The notes: generated from the sequence alone by a model not told the origin. A stretch of DNA of 64,000 nt from Rhizobium leguminosarum (GCF_002953715.1 NZ_CP025013.1:496001-560000); one strand, 5' to 3'; positions 35,600-44,397 are shown, counted from the first letter of the stretch. Made by a program: numbers and translations.

Positions 35600-35725
35600 T
35601 CCGAGGGAAGTTGAGGTCGAAATCGCTTGGAGGGAGCAGGGCGGCCCTGTCGTCAAACCTCCCGCAAGTTCCGATGGGTTATGGTACCAAATTTCTCGAT
35701 CGGGCAGTTTGTTGGTGTGAACGCC
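35600..35725 (+). pseudogene. C-terminal remnant of an HWE-type histidine kinase
   Basis: The sequence reads VEVEIAWREQGGPVVKPPAS, then in the next frame PMGYGTKFLDRAV. This matches the ATPase end of HWE kinases; compare WQEVGGPAVEAPSKKGFGTR in the intact kinase at 39.8 kb. The rest of the kinase is missing and a frameshift splits the fragment. Confidence 0.65.
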
Positions 35726-35778
35726 CGACAAAAAGAGTGCCTCGTCGAGAGCCTTCGTTCGCTTGCCCGATGAAGGGT

Positions 35779-36006
35779 TCACTCGGCGGCTTGCCGGACA
35801 GGGTATTCTTCTGGGAGCTCCGCCGGAGCGATGATCTCGAAGTCCGCGGGCATGGCGTGCTGATCGGTTCCAAGGAGCGCCAGCGTCCAATAGTCAGAAT
35901 CCTCCCCGAAGACCGTGGAGACCCGAACGATCGTTGGTCGTCCGTCGAAATACTTCGAGGACTTCGCCCAGTAAAACGCATGCGGAACCAAACTCGCTGC
36001 AACCAT
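35779..36006 (-). CDS. Hypothetical protein, 75 residues
   Basis: Starts at ATG 36006 with AGGAG eight bases upstream. It begins MVAASLVPHAFYWAKSSKYF and continues with VRVSTVFGEDSDYWTLALLG; an acidic, aromatic-rich globular protein without signal peptide. The upstream extension to 36315 is not needed. Not recognised, but ribosome site and composition support a real gene. Confidence 0.6.
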   Translation of the reverse strand: MVAASLVPHAFYWAKSSKYFDGRPTIVRVSTVFGEDSDYWTLALLGTDQHAMPADFEIIAPAELPEEYPVRQAAE

Positions 36007-36268
36007 GACGCCTACTCCTGTGACTTGTGGACGATAGCAGAAATCCCGGAGATGAGAATGCCTCAGCTTGTCCAGGTCGTCATCGGGTGGATAATGATCA
36101 CCCGTCGACCAGCCCGGCTTCCAGTTCGCGTCGTCGCACGACGACTTTCGGCGCGAAGACGCTGCACGCCTCCGAAGCCGTCGTACTTCGTCAGGCAGAA
36201 TCTTCAAATGGGCGGCTCGAGCTGCAGACACGAAAGCTTGTCTCGCTCTGGTGGGCTGCAGTTCGCCT

Positions 36269-36448
36269 TTAGCGACCGCAGACATGAGGCAAGCGCGTGC
36301 TGCCAGTCGGACCATTTAGCTGCCTGGGCCATCTCTCCGACATCAAGATGCCCATCAGGCCCGATATCGTGGATGCCGTTGCGAAATGCTCTCGATCCGG
36401 CAAAGACACGGCAATTTCCATGATTGGTATCGCGCCCACATCGTGCAT
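36269..36448 (-). CDS. Possible 59-residue protein downstream of ku
   Basis: ATG 36448 lies 4 bases beyond the ku stop on the same strand. The product starts MHDVGAIPIMEIAVSLPDRE and has no known motif. Translational coupling to ku is possible; the frame may be chance. Confidence 0.3.
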   Translation of the reverse strand: MHDVGAIPIMEIAVSLPDREHFATASTISGLMGILMSERWPRQLNGPTGSTRLPHVCGR

Positions 36449-36452
36449 GGTG

Positions 36453-37262
36453 TCACCGGGCCTTGCTCGATTTCAGCTCGGCGGCCACGGACTTTTTCAA
36501 CGCGTCCATGATGTTCACGACATTCGAGGCCTGAGTGGCCTCCGGCTTGCCCTTCGCGACCTTCTTGACGGGCTTGAGAGCCTTCTTCTTTTCCGCAACG
36601 ATCTTCAGCAGGCTCTCCTGGATCGGGTCGCTTACCATGTCCGGAGACCACCGGGAGGTCTTCTGCTTGATCAACTGCTGGACTAGCGGGATCAGCTCGG
36701 GGTCAGCCTCTTCATCGATTCCTTCGAAGTAGGATTCCTCGGGACGCACTTCGTCGCCGAACCGCAGCGTCCAGAGAACGATGCCTTCGCCGCGAGGTTC
36801 GAGAACGACCGCGCGCTCGCGACGACCGATTACGAGCTTCGACACGCCGACGACTTTGTCCGATGCCATCGCATCTCGAATGACGGCAAACGCTTCATGT
36901 CCGACCGGGTCGTCGGGCATCAGGTAATGAGGCTTCTCCAGATAGACCCATTCGATGCTCTCGGCCGGCACGAACTTGTCGATGTCGATGGTCTTCACCG
37001 TATCGAGTGCCACAGCGTCGAGGTCGTCGTCCGTCAGGATGATGTAGTCGTTCTCGCCGCGGGCGTAGCCCTTGGCTTCGTTTTCGTCCTTCACCGGCTT
37101 GCCCGTCACCGAGTCGACGTACTGTGAGACGACACGATTTCCTGTTTCCTTGTTGAGCGTGTGGAAGCGAACCTTTTCGCGCTCGCTCCTTGCCGGACTC
37201 ATTGCCACCGGACATGTAACCAGCGACAGCTTGAGATATCCTTTCCAGTAGGGGCGCGGCAT
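36453..37262 (-). CDS. ku: Ku DNA end-binding protein
   Basis: A 269-residue bacterial Ku: MPRPYWKGYLKLSLVTCPVA, FHTLNKETGNRVVSQYVDS, GKPVKDENEAKGY and FVPAESIEWVYLEKPHYLMP are the beta-barrel ring. The C-terminal tail (KKKALKPVKKVAKGK) is the lysine-rich part that contacts DNA and LigD. It works in non-homologous end joining as a homo- or heterodimer. It lies 11 bp after the second ku gene, in one operon; no ligD is in the window. S. meliloti also has a paired ku set, where both proteins act together. Confidence 0.95.
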   Translation of the reverse strand: MPRPYWKGYLKLSLVTCPVAMSPARSEREKVRFHTLNKETGNRVVSQYVDSVTGKPVKDENEAKGYARGENDYIILTDDDLDAVALDTVKTIDIDKFVPAESIEWVYLEKPHYLMPDDPVGHEAFAVIRDAMASDKVVGVSKLVIGRRERAVVLEPRGEGIVLWTLRFGDEVRPEESYFEGIDEEADPELIPLVQQLIKQKTSRWSPDMVSDPIQESLLKIVAEKKKALKPVKKVAKGKPEATQASNVVNIMDALKKSVAAELKSSKAR

Positions 37263-37273
37263 GGCTGGTCTCC

Positions 37274-38176
37274 TCAGCTCGCTTTACGCTGCGCGGCCGG
37301 CGCCGCCGTGGATTTGCCCGAGGCGCGACGGGCCTTGTCGCGGCCGGCACCGGCGTTGGCATTGGCTGCCGTCCGCTTTGGCTTGCTCTCTGCGGCCTTC
37401 ATCATTCCAGCGCTCTCTCGAAGAGCCGCAAGAAGGTCGTTCGGTTTCGAGACCTTGACTTCCTTGCGCTTCGGAAGCGCCTTGCCTTCGATCTTCGCCT
37501 TCACCAGTTCCGCCACGGCGGCTTCATAGCGGTCGTCAAAGGTCGCGGGATCGAACGCGCCCTTCTTCGTCGAGATGATGTGCTTTGCGAGATCGAGCAT
37601 CTCGCCGGCGATTTTCATCTTCGGCATTTCTTCGAAAGCCTTCGCAGACGAGCGAACCTCGTAGTCGTAGTTCAGCGTCGTTGCGATCAGACCCTTGCCG
37701 TGCGGTCTGATGAGGACCGTGCGCATCCGTCGGAAGAGGACCGTGCGGGCGATAGCCGCGACCTTCGACTTCTTCATTCCGTCCCGCAACGCGGCGAAGG
37801 CATCGCCGCCCATCTTGTCGGGCGTCAGATAGTAGGGCTTGTCGAAGTACACGTCGTCGACGTCGGAGCAGGGAATGAATGCCTCTATCTCGAGGGTCTT
37901 GTTGCTCTCAGGGATCGTTGCGGCCACTTCTTCGGGATCGACGATGATGTACCGGCCGTTCTCGATCTCGAAGCCCTTCGTCTGAGCTTCCTTCGGCACA
38001 GGGTCTTCGGTCTCGGCGTCGATGAAGACGCGATTAACCCGGTTGCCAGTCAACCGGTTGATCGTGTGGAACGTGATGCGTTCCGAGGTGCTGGCGGCGG
38101 TGTAGAGCGCGACGCCGCACGACACCTCGCTGAATTTGAGGAAGCCCTTCCACTGGGCACGATGACCACTCGCCAT
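37274..38176 (-). CDS. ku: Ku DNA end-binding protein, second copy
   Basis: A 300-residue Ku, first gene of the pair. It begins GHRAQWKGFLKFSEVSCGVA and has FHTINRLTGNRVNRVFIDAE and FIPCSDVDDVYFDKPYYLTP. It differs clearly from the downstream copy and has a longer, Ala/Lys-rich tail (ANANAGAGRDKARRASGKST) typical of DNA-binding extensions. The divergence suggests that the two make a heterodimer rather than being a recent duplication. Confidence 0.95.
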   Translation of the reverse strand: MASGHRAQWKGFLKFSEVSCGVALYTAASTSERITFHTINRLTGNRVNRVFIDAETEDPVPKEAQTKGFEIENGRYIIVDPEEVAATIPESNKTLEIEAFIPCSDVDDVYFDKPYYLTPDKMGGDAFAALRDGMKKSKVAAIARTVLFRRMRTVLIRPHGKGLIATTLNYDYEVRSSAKAFEEMPKMKIAGEMLDLAKHIISTKKGAFDPATFDDRYEAAVAELVKAKIEGKALPKRKEVKVSKPNDLLAALRESAGMMKAAESKPKRTAANANAGAGRDKARRASGKSTAAPAAQRKAS

Positions 38177-38577
38177 GACCCCTTTACTCCCGAATCACTG
38201 TGTCGCGACTCAAGACTCGAAGAGCTGATTCGTTCCGACTCGAAACGAATCATTTTTCAATGGCTTACGCGCGTTGCTAAGGAAACTCATTCCGGTATCA
38301 AGGACGCGATCCGACAAAGCCCTGTCGGCGGTGTAAGCCGGCGCCGGAAGTCTTCGAAGAGTCCGCTGAGTTCATAGCCCGAGTCTTCGTTTCGGCACGA
38401 GCTACTCACTACTTTTTCTGGTAGGCCCGTGTCCAAATAGTCGTGAGACGTGTGTCACGCTGATTTCACGCGATTTCGAAGGCGGGCTTTACTAGATTTC
38501 ATCGCGATCTCGCCAGGACGATTGGTAGAACGCCTTTGTCTTTTGGACCGCGTTTCTGACAGCGGCAAGGAGTCCTC
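38177..38577. other. Intergenic stretch upstream of the ku operon
   Basis: No gene seen. It must hold the promoter of the leftward ku pair and perhaps that of the rightward small ORFs from 38578. Confidence 0.4.
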
Positions 38578-38670
38578 GTGCCGATCAAGCAATCTTCCTC
38601 CAGGGAGGCGGTTGGTCGTTTCACTGGTCATGCAGCGGCGCAAGAAGGCAGCGTAAGATGCAATTTCTGA
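38578..38670 (+). CDS. Possible 30-residue leader ORF
   Basis: GTG 38578 has AAGGAG six bases upstream, the best ribosome site nearby. The frame (PIKQSSSREAVGRFTGHAAA and so on) ends at 38670, 12 bases into the KTSC-like gene, which lacks a good site of its own. Translational coupling of the two is plausible. Confidence 0.35.
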   Translation: MPIKQSSSREAVGRFTGHAAAQEGSVRCNF

Positions 38671-38846
38671 TCCATTCAAAGACGATCGCCGAACTTGAAT
38701 ACGACGGCAAGACCTGCCTTTTATGGGTGGTCTACAAGGACGGACGAGTTCGGTCTGTTCCTGATGTCGCTCCAACACTCTTAATGAAAATCGTCTCGCA
38801 GGTCCCCGTCGAGCGATCTCCCTACCTTATGCGGACCGCGATCTGA
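38658..38846 (+). CDS. Small KTSC-like protein
   Basis: A 62-residue protein: SKTIAELEYDGKTCLLWVVY, then KDGRVRSVPDVAPTLLMKIV. The pattern of a strand, a turn, an aromatic strand and a helix resembles the KTSC domain, but the match is loose. Weak ribosome site; see the leader ORF at 38578. Function unknown. Confidence 0.55.
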   Translation: MQFLIHSKTIAELEYDGKTCLLWVVYKDGRVRSVPDVAPTLLMKIVSQVPVERSPYLMRTAI

Positions 38847-38946
38847 GGGGTTCTGTAAGTGGGCACGGGGCATTTCATCTTCCTCGTCCATGATTGGGGA
38901 CGGCGGTTTGACTCGTTACACGTCGCTGGCAAGCTTTCACCGCTTG

Positions 38947-39225
38947 TCAGAAAGATGACGAAGGAACCACGCCGATAGTTGGGATAGGTGGTTCCTGCTC
39001 CGGCATTTTGTTTCCTTGGCCATCACCGGCGCTCAGTGCCTCGCGCACTTCATCCTCTTCCCAACCCGCCTCGATGGCGGAAGCCACAAGCGTCTCGATT
39101 TTCTCGGTTTCAGACGCCTGCGAAGTCTCATCCAGGCGGCGTCTGGCGGTATCGAGGCACTGACGGAGGTTCGAAGCGCGACTGGGGTCGTTACGGTCAT
39201 AGCTTGGCGATGCGACGTAGGTCAT
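38947..39225 (-). CDS. Hypothetical protein, 92 residues
   Basis: ATG 39225 with an AGGGAGC site. It starts MTYVASPSYDRNDPSRASNL and has a helical middle, ASETEKIETLVASAIEAGWE, followed by a proline-rich tail. Soluble and acidic. Not recognised. Confidence 0.55.
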   Translation of the reverse strand: MTYVASPSYDRNDPSRASNLRQCLDTARRRLDETSQASETEKIETLVASAIEAGWEEDEVREALSAGDGQGNKMPEQEPPIPTIGVVPSSSF

Positions 39226-39502
39226 TAGAAGCTCCCTGCTGATCGAGAGGAACACCTGAAGAGAGAGCCGGTTCCACTGCGTGTCTGCGGTCAGCGCCAC
39301 CGGGTGCCGCCTCGGGGACTAACCGCACCTACTGGCGCTGAACCGCCTGCATCCCTTTGCCTTAGGCGTTCATCAAGCGTCATGCCGGCGAATGGCCGGT
39401 GGCTATGCTGCAGATGGACCATATGCTCTGACCACGGCAGTCTGGCTGCCGGAACTTTTGATCGCGCCAGTCTGTTCGTACCTTTGTATGGAGGAACTGG
39501 CC

Positions 39503-39676
39503 ATGTCCAAAAAGAACACAGCCCCATCAAAGGGGGGCAATCCTAAAGAGCAGCCTGTCAATCGCCCTGACCGTAAGGAAGCGCGATTGGAGCCTGACGA
39601 TCACGAACACCCGACTCGAGATACAAGGGAGGCTCCGGTGCCCAACCCAAACGGCGAGCCTGTCGACAAACCATAA
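39503..39676 (+). CDS. Hypothetical hydrophilic protein, 57 residues
   Basis: ATG 39503 follows GGAGGAAC at the right spacing. The product (MSKKNTAPSKGGNPKEQPVN, ending NPNGEPVDKP) is highly charged, rich in Pro, Lys and Asp and without any hydrophobic core, so it is probably disordered. It may be stress-related given the neighbours. Not recognised. Confidence 0.6.
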   Translation: MSKKNTAPSKGGNPKEQPVNRPDRKEARLEPDDHEHPTRDTREAPVPNPNGEPVDKP

Positions 39677-39812
39677 CGATTGCCGGACGGTAGATAATCG
39701 ACTTTAGGATCGGGTTCGCTGTTGCCTGGAAAAGGAAGATCCTACCGTCTCGCGATGACATCATCGATGTCTTTGATTTCTCGAGCGCCGGCCTCCTAGC
39801 TTTGCAATCAAA

Positions 39813-40832
39813 CTATTCCTCGGCGTCGGAATAGTTCTTATATTGCAGCTTCTGAAGCGGCGCATCCACCCTGAGGATGAGCCCTGTCGGGGCGTAATCA
39901 AGAGAGACCTCCCCGAAGGCGGACAGGCTGGAGCTGACGAGCCGTGTGCCGAACCCCTTCTTGCTCGGAGCTTCCACCGCCGGACCTCCAACCTCCTGCC
40001 AAGTGAAGTTCAGCCGCGGGTCGCCCGCCTCGTCGCGTACCGACCACTCGATTTCGACGGTCCCTGTATCTACCGACAGCGCACCATATTTGCTGGCGTT
40101 GGTGACGAGTTCGTGCAGCACGAGGGAGAAGCAAAGGGCCGCCTGTGGACCCAATTCAACTGCAGGGCCGCTCGATTTGAAACGCCCTGACGTCTCAAGT
40201 CCGAGATTAATCGCGGTAGCCTCGACGATCGTTCCCATGGTCGTACCCAACCAATTCTGCTGCAGCAAAATGTCGTGTGCTTTCGAGTAAGCATTGATGC
40301 GTGCCGAAATCGACTGCTCGGCATCCTCCATAGAGCTGGCGTTTCGAAAGGATTGACTGGTGATGGCCTGAACGACGGCCAGCGTGTTTTTCATGCGGTG
40401 AGAGAGTTCGTGCATCAGGACGCGCTGTCGCTCCTCGTTTTCTCTCTGCTCCGTGCGATCTCTCAGAATCTTCACAAAGCCCTCGACTTCGCCGTCATCC
40501 GACGTCAACGCCATCATCTGACCCGACGCCCAGAACAACGATCCGTCCTTGCGAACGTGCCAGCGCTCATCGTTGCCATGGCCTTCCGTTAAAGCGGCGG
40601 TCATCTCCCGTTGCAGAATCCCCGCCTGCAGGTCTTCCTGCGTGAAAATTACGGCTGCGGGCTTGCCGATAATCTCAGCCTCGTCCCATCCGAGGATCCG
40701 TCGCGCGCCCTCATTCCACGTGGTCACCAGGCCATCGAGATCCGTCGAGATGATCGCATACTCGATCGCGCTCTGAAGGATGGCTTCGAGAAAGCGCTCT
40801 CGGGAGCGGCTGGAACTGGAAAAGAGTTTCAT
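39813..40832 (-). CDS. PAS-domain HWE-type sensor histidine kinase
   Basis: A soluble kinase of about 339 residues. The PAS domain covers residues about 12-120 (TTWNEGARRILGWDEAEIIG; LFWASGQMMALTSDDGEVEG). The phosphoacceptor region is MHELSHRMKNTLAVVQAITS and the ATPase has LHELVTNASKYGALS and GFGTRLVSSSLSAFG, which mark the HWE class. No membrane segment. Starts at 40838 or TTG 40913 are possible. Such kinases in rhizobia often feed the general stress response. It is divergent from the kinase at 41161. Confidence 0.85.
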   Translation of the reverse strand: MKLFSSSSRSRERFLEAILQSAIEYAIISTDLDGLVTTWNEGARRILGWDEAEIIGKPAAVIFTQEDLQAGILQREMTAALTEGHGNDERWHVRKDGSLFWASGQMMALTSDDGEVEGFVKILRDRTEQRENEERQRVLMHELSHRMKNTLAVVQAITSQSFRNASSMEDAEQSISARINAYSKAHDILLQQNWLGTTMGTIVEATAINLGLETSGRFKSSGPAVELGPQAALCFSLVLHELVTNASKYGALSVDTGTVEIEWSVRDEAGDPRLNFTWQEVGGPAVEAPSKKGFGTRLVSSSLSAFGEVSLDYAPTGLILRVDAPLQKLQYKNYSDAEE

Positions 40833-40834
40833 GA

Positions 40835-41020
40835 TCATATGACCGCGTCCGTGGTTCGTCTCAGCTTCGCCCAACCAGGACCATAGGTAATCAACCCTTT
40901 CGACTGGATCCAACGTCTCACCTCGTCGGATGCAGCGTCCGTGTTGACCTGCAAAAACCGTTTCGCCAGCCTCGGTTCGATTCCGTTCAAGGCGAGGGCA
41001 TTTTGCCAGCGATCTCGCAT
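40835..41020 (-). CDS. Possible small protein upstream of the HWE kinase
   Basis: A 61-codon frame (MRDRWQNALALNGIEPRLAK; RRWIQSKGLITYGPGWAKLR) whose stop touches the kinase start. The tight arrangement and protein-like codons suggest a coupled gene, but the ribosome site is weak and no family is known. Confidence 0.4.
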   Translation of the reverse strand: MRDRWQNALALNGIEPRLAKRFLQVNTDAASDEVRRWIQSKGLITYGPGWAKLRRTTDAVI

Positions 41021-41160
41021 TCGGATGGCGTCATACGGATTTGCGACCCCTAAAATGATTCTGACTGTTGTTGGTGGTGTTTAGCGAATACGGTCGGCGG
41101 TGCATTAGCGGTCTCGGCCGTCTCGATTTGTTGAAAAATGCGTTGATTGACGGGGCGTAA

Positions 41161-42234
41161 ATGTCGATTTCCGATAACCAGCAACACGAGGGCCAGGCCC
41201 AGCTCGGTTTGCAACAGCTGGAGGCCGACATAGAAGCTGCGCAGCATGGACGTAATGCTGCAGCTTTTCTTGCAGCGATCGTCGAATCCTCCGACGATGC
41301 GATCGTTAGCAAGAGCCTCAGCGGAGTCATCACGACCTGGAACAAGGGCGCTGAGCGTCTTTTCGGTTATACGGCAGACGAGGCTATCGGACACCCGATC
41401 ACGATCGTCATTCCACCCGATCGTCTCGATGAGGAACCAGCCATTCTCGCCCGCATCCAAGCCGGCGAGCGCGTCAATCACTTCGAGACGATGCGACGAC
41501 GTAAAGACGGTACCTTGGTCGATATTTCCCTTACCATTTCGCCCATTCGGGACGACAACAGAAAGATCATCGGCGCATCGAAGATCGCCCGCGACATCTC
41601 AGAGCGCAAGCGAGCCGCCGAGCATCAGGAGCTTCTGCTCCGGGAAATGCATCACCGGGTAAAAAACCTCTTCGCCATCACCGGCAGCATCATCACCCTT
41701 GCAGCGAGGACGGCAACGACGACTACCGAACTGGCCGCCGGGATGAAAGACAGGTTAATGGCTCTGTCCCGAGCGCATGAGATGACATTACCGAGTTTGA
41801 ACGGTGAGGCCGCGACCGGCACTCCACAGACCACCCTATTTCAGCTTCTGTCGAATATTCTCGCGCCGTACGAGCGGGACGGTGCCAATCATTGGCAGCT
41901 GATCGGAGATGACATCGATATCGGCGGCACAAAAATTACAAACTTCGCGCTGCTGTTCCATGAACTCGCGACCAATGCCGCGAAATATGGCGCGCTGTCC
42001 GTCGAAGAGGGAAAGCTTGATATCGCAGCGACGATGAAGAGTGAGATGCTGGAGATCGTCTGGCTTGAGAGCAGCGGTCCTCCGCAGGCTGCATTAGAGC
42101 CACGTTCGATCGGTTTTGGAAGCCGGCTTGAGCAGATAATAAGTCAGAGCCTCGGCGTCGATATCGCGCGCGACTGGATGCCAAATGGACTCTCAATCCG
42201 ACTGTCCGTTCCCCGCGGCGCTATCAGCGACTAA
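41161..42234 (+). CDS. PAS-domain HWE/HisKA_2-type sensor histidine kinase
   Basis: A 357-residue soluble kinase. The PAS domain spans about residues 32-150 (SDDAIVSKSLSGVITTWNKG). The phosphoacceptor is in LLREMHHRVKNLFAITGSII, and the ATPase has FHELATNAAKYGALSVEEGK and a GFGSRLEQ lid motif. It is the same class as the divergent kinase at 39813 but not a close copy. No cognate response regulator is in the window. Confidence 0.87.
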   Translation: MSISDNQQHEGQAQLGLQQLEADIEAAQHGRNAAAFLAAIVESSDDAIVSKSLSGVITTWNKGAERLFGYTADEAIGHPITIVIPPDRLDEEPAILARIQAGERVNHFETMRRRKDGTLVDISLTISPIRDDNRKIIGASKIARDISERKRAAEHQELLLREMHHRVKNLFAITGSIITLAARTATTTTELAAGMKDRLMALSRAHEMTLPSLNGEAATGTPQTTLFQLLSNILAPYERDGANHWQLIGDDIDIGGTKITNFALLFHELATNAAKYGALSVEEGKLDIAATMKSEMLEIVWLESSGPPQAALEPRSIGFGSRLEQIISQSLGVDIARDWMPNGLSIRLSVPRGAISD

Positions 42235-42262
42235 AACGAGGCAACGCAGCCAGCCTCGTGTC

Positions 42263-42701
42263 TCAACCGGCCGGACCGAGTTGCAGGATGTTGGCGCCAA
42301 TCGACGCGTCGGTGGCTCGTTCGAGGCGGTTTGGCAGGATCGTCACGTAGAGCTCCATCGAACCACGACCGACCTCGAGCGCCAACAGGTGACCACCGAC
42401 CGCCTCGAACGAAGCGTTGCCGGCGGTTGCGTGCAGATGCGGCAGCGGTCTTCCGTCCTTCCAGGCAGCCGGTCAAATTGGTCACCTCAACGTTTTCGTA
42501 GCTCTTCGGCTTGTATTCGCGGGCTTCGAAATCGAAGAAGCCGAAGGTAATCTGGCCAGCGAACCCGAAGCCAGACAGAATGGCCGACGGTATGTCTTCG
42601 TCGACCATCAGCGTTTCCAGGCGAGCAAGCACGTCGTCTCCTTGTCTCAAGACCATCAAGAGTCCGTCAGGTGTTAGGATGTAGCGTTTCTGCTCCGTCA
42701 C
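42263..42701 (-). pseudogene. PCC/DUF296 domain gene with a frameshift
   Basis: From GTG 42701 the product reads YILTPDGLLMVLRQGDDVLA and GFGFAGQITFGFFDFEAREY, a PCC (DUF296) domain of the AHL/plant-prokaryote type. Near 42463 the frame breaks; the next frame resumes WKDGRPLPHLHATAGNASFE and VGGHLLALEVGRGSMELYVT to a TGA at 42263. The His motif of the second part belongs to the domain's metal or ligand site. Total length fits one complete PCC domain (about 145 codons), so a single indel (or a sequencing error) is the only lesion. Confidence 0.75.
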
Positions 42702-42714
42702 GGGACACGAACGA

Positions 42715-43035
42715 TCAATGATGGGCGCTGTGCTCGGCATTCCGCTTCCGCGTCGCCGCCGCCTTCTTTGCCGAAGCCGAACGGTCTGCGGCCGACCGCG
42801 ACGCTGCCGCCTTGCCACCCTTCTCGCCGCCTTTGTGGGCGGCCGGATGACCGGTATGCTTGCCTTGCCCGGAACCGCCGGCCTTCTTGCCGCCGCCATC
42901 ATCCCTGTTGACGGTTGCCCAGGCTCGGCGCTCGGCTTCCTTCTCGGACACGCCGCGGTCTTCGTAACTTTCGGCGATGTGGTCTGCCTTGCGTTCCTGC
43001 TTGTCGGTGTACTTGGACTTGTCACCACGGGGCAT
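42715..43035 (-). CDS. Small basic protein, 'plasmid stabilization protein'-type of rhizobia
   Basis: A 106-residue protein from ATG 43035 with GGAGGAAA. The N-terminal half is conserved in rhizobia (SKYTDKQERKADHIAESYED; EKEAERRAWATVNRDDGGGK); the C-terminal half is a Lys/Ala/His-rich, histone-H1-like tail (RSASAKKAAATRKRNAEHSA). Databases often label such proteins plasmid stabilization proteins without proof. DNA binding is plausible. Confidence 0.75.
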   Translation of the reverse strand: MPRGDKSKYTDKQERKADHIAESYEDRGVSEKEAERRAWATVNRDDGGGKKAGGSGQGKHTGHPAAHKGGEKGGKAAASRSAADRSASAKKAAATRKRNAEHSAHH

Positions 43036-43180
43036 GACATTTCCTCCTTCGTTGATAATCAGACGAACGACAGCGCAAAAAGTTTGTTCCGAGCTAGCGG
43101 CGTTACAGGAACAAAGGGATGAAACGGGCGTTCGCAGACAGTCATCCGCATGCAATTCGCAAAAAACCTTGGGTGTCATT

Positions 43181-44074
43181 ATGAGCGACAAGACCTCCAT
43201 GAACGATCCTCGCACGCTTTATCCAGCACCGCCTTTCCCAAACCAGCCGCAGCAGGCGCCTGGACTCGCCCGCAAGATGAATCCCACGCCGGATCACGGC
43301 GAGGAGAGTTATCGCGGGTCGGGCAAGCTCACTGGCCGGAAGGCACTCGTCACTGGCGGCGATTCCGGCATCGGCCGTGCTGCAGCAATCGCCTTCGCCC
43401 GTGAGGGGGCCGACGTGGCCATCGCCTATCTTCCGGACGAAGAGGCGGATGCCAAGGAGGTGATTGGCCTTATCGAAGCCGAGGGCCGTAAGGCCGTCGC
43501 GCTTCCGGGCGACATCAAGGACGAGGCATGGTGCCGGCAACTGGTCGACAAGGCGGTCTCTGATCTTGGCGGTCTCGATATCCTCGTTGTCAATGCTGGC
43601 CGCCAGCAGTACCGCGAAAAGATCGAGGAGTTGTCGACGGAGGATTTCGACAAGACGATGAAGACCAATCTCTATGCGCTTCATTGGATTGCACAAGCCG
43701 CCGTGCCCCGTATGCCGGCGGGATCCGCGGTGATCACCACGGCCTCCATCCAGGCTTACCAGCCGTCACCGATCTTGCTCGACTATGCCACGACAAAGGC
43801 CGGTATCGTCGCCTATACGAAGGCCCTTGCCAAGCAACTGATTGAGCGTGGCATTCGCGCCAATGTCGTCGCACCCGGACCGGTCTGGACGGTTCTCCAG
43901 CCGAGTGGTGGGCAGCCAGACGAGAAGGTGAAGAACTTCGGCAAGGACAGCGACTTCGGTCGTCCGGGCCAGCCGGTCGAACTGGCTCCCGTATTCGTCC
44001 TGCTTGCATCGCCAGAAGCAAGCTTCATCAACGGCGAGGTCTATGGTGTCACGGGCGGCAAGGGCGTCGCTTGA
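43181..44074 (+). CDS. SDR oxidoreductase, general-stress type
   Basis: A 297-residue SDR with the long N-terminal arm of the YhdF/YghA-like group (YPAPPFPNQPQQAPGLARKM). The cofactor motif is VTGGDSGIG, the active site YATTKAG, and the structural motif LVVNAGRQQY. It ends with EVYGVTGGKGVA. The usable start may be ATG 43181 or 43199; neither has a strong site. In other bacteria this group is induced by salt, ethanol and stationary phase, which fits its neighbours. Confidence 0.88.
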   Translation: MSDKTSMNDPRTLYPAPPFPNQPQQAPGLARKMNPTPDHGEESYRGSGKLTGRKALVTGGDSGIGRAAAIAFAREGADVAIAYLPDEEADAKEVIGLIEAEGRKAVALPGDIKDEAWCRQLVDKAVSDLGGLDILVVNAGRQQYREKIEELSTEDFDKTMKTNLYALHWIAQAAVPRMPAGSAVITTASIQAYQPSPILLDYATTKAGIVAYTKALAKQLIERGIRANVVAPGPVWTVLQPSGGQPDEKVKNFGKDSDFGRPGQPVELAPVFVLLASPEASFINGEVYGVTGGKGVA

Positions 44075-44309
44075 TGGGATCGTCTTCACAGGTTGTCTTC
44101 GCCCAGCCAACGCTGATTGCCGAGATCGAATTCCAGGGCTGGACCGACGACGGCAATCTCCGGCACGCATACTACAAAGGCTTGCGCGAAGTTCAGGATA
44201 ATGCCGCAGTTTATGCGCTTGATTGAGCCGATGGCCAGGTGAAGAAACCGCGTCAAATTTTTTCTACTGCTGCTCTTGAATCCAAATATGCCAAAAACCA
44301 AATCGATTG

Positions 44310-44397
44310 CCGCCAGCCGCTGATAAAGGGCTGGCCTTGCTGGAGGCGCCGTCTTTCGGCGCTTCCGTATCCATGTTGCTTCAAGGAGGATATGGCT
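44310..44397 (+). promoter_or_regulatory. ROSE-type RNA thermometer in the hsp20 leader
   Basis: Three consecutive hairpins: GCCAGCC/GGGCTGGC (44312-44335), GGCGCCG/CGGCGCT (about 44345-44363) and a start-proximal one (44371-44395) where TTGCTTC pairs with the AAGGAGGA ribosome site. The last block, TTGCTTCAAGGAGGATATGG, closely follows the conserved ROSE 3' hairpin known from rhizobial small heat-shock genes. Heat melting would free the ribosome site. Confidence 0.85.

Noticed and set aside
35346..35720. A 124-residue hypothetical protein
   Set aside because: Only the last 40 residues are protein-like, and they are the end of a decayed HWE kinase.
42231..43040. A single 269-residue minus-strand protein
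   Set aside because: It is the PCC domain in its centre with non-coding extensions; the true end is in the next frame after an indel, and the front overlaps the small basic protein gene.
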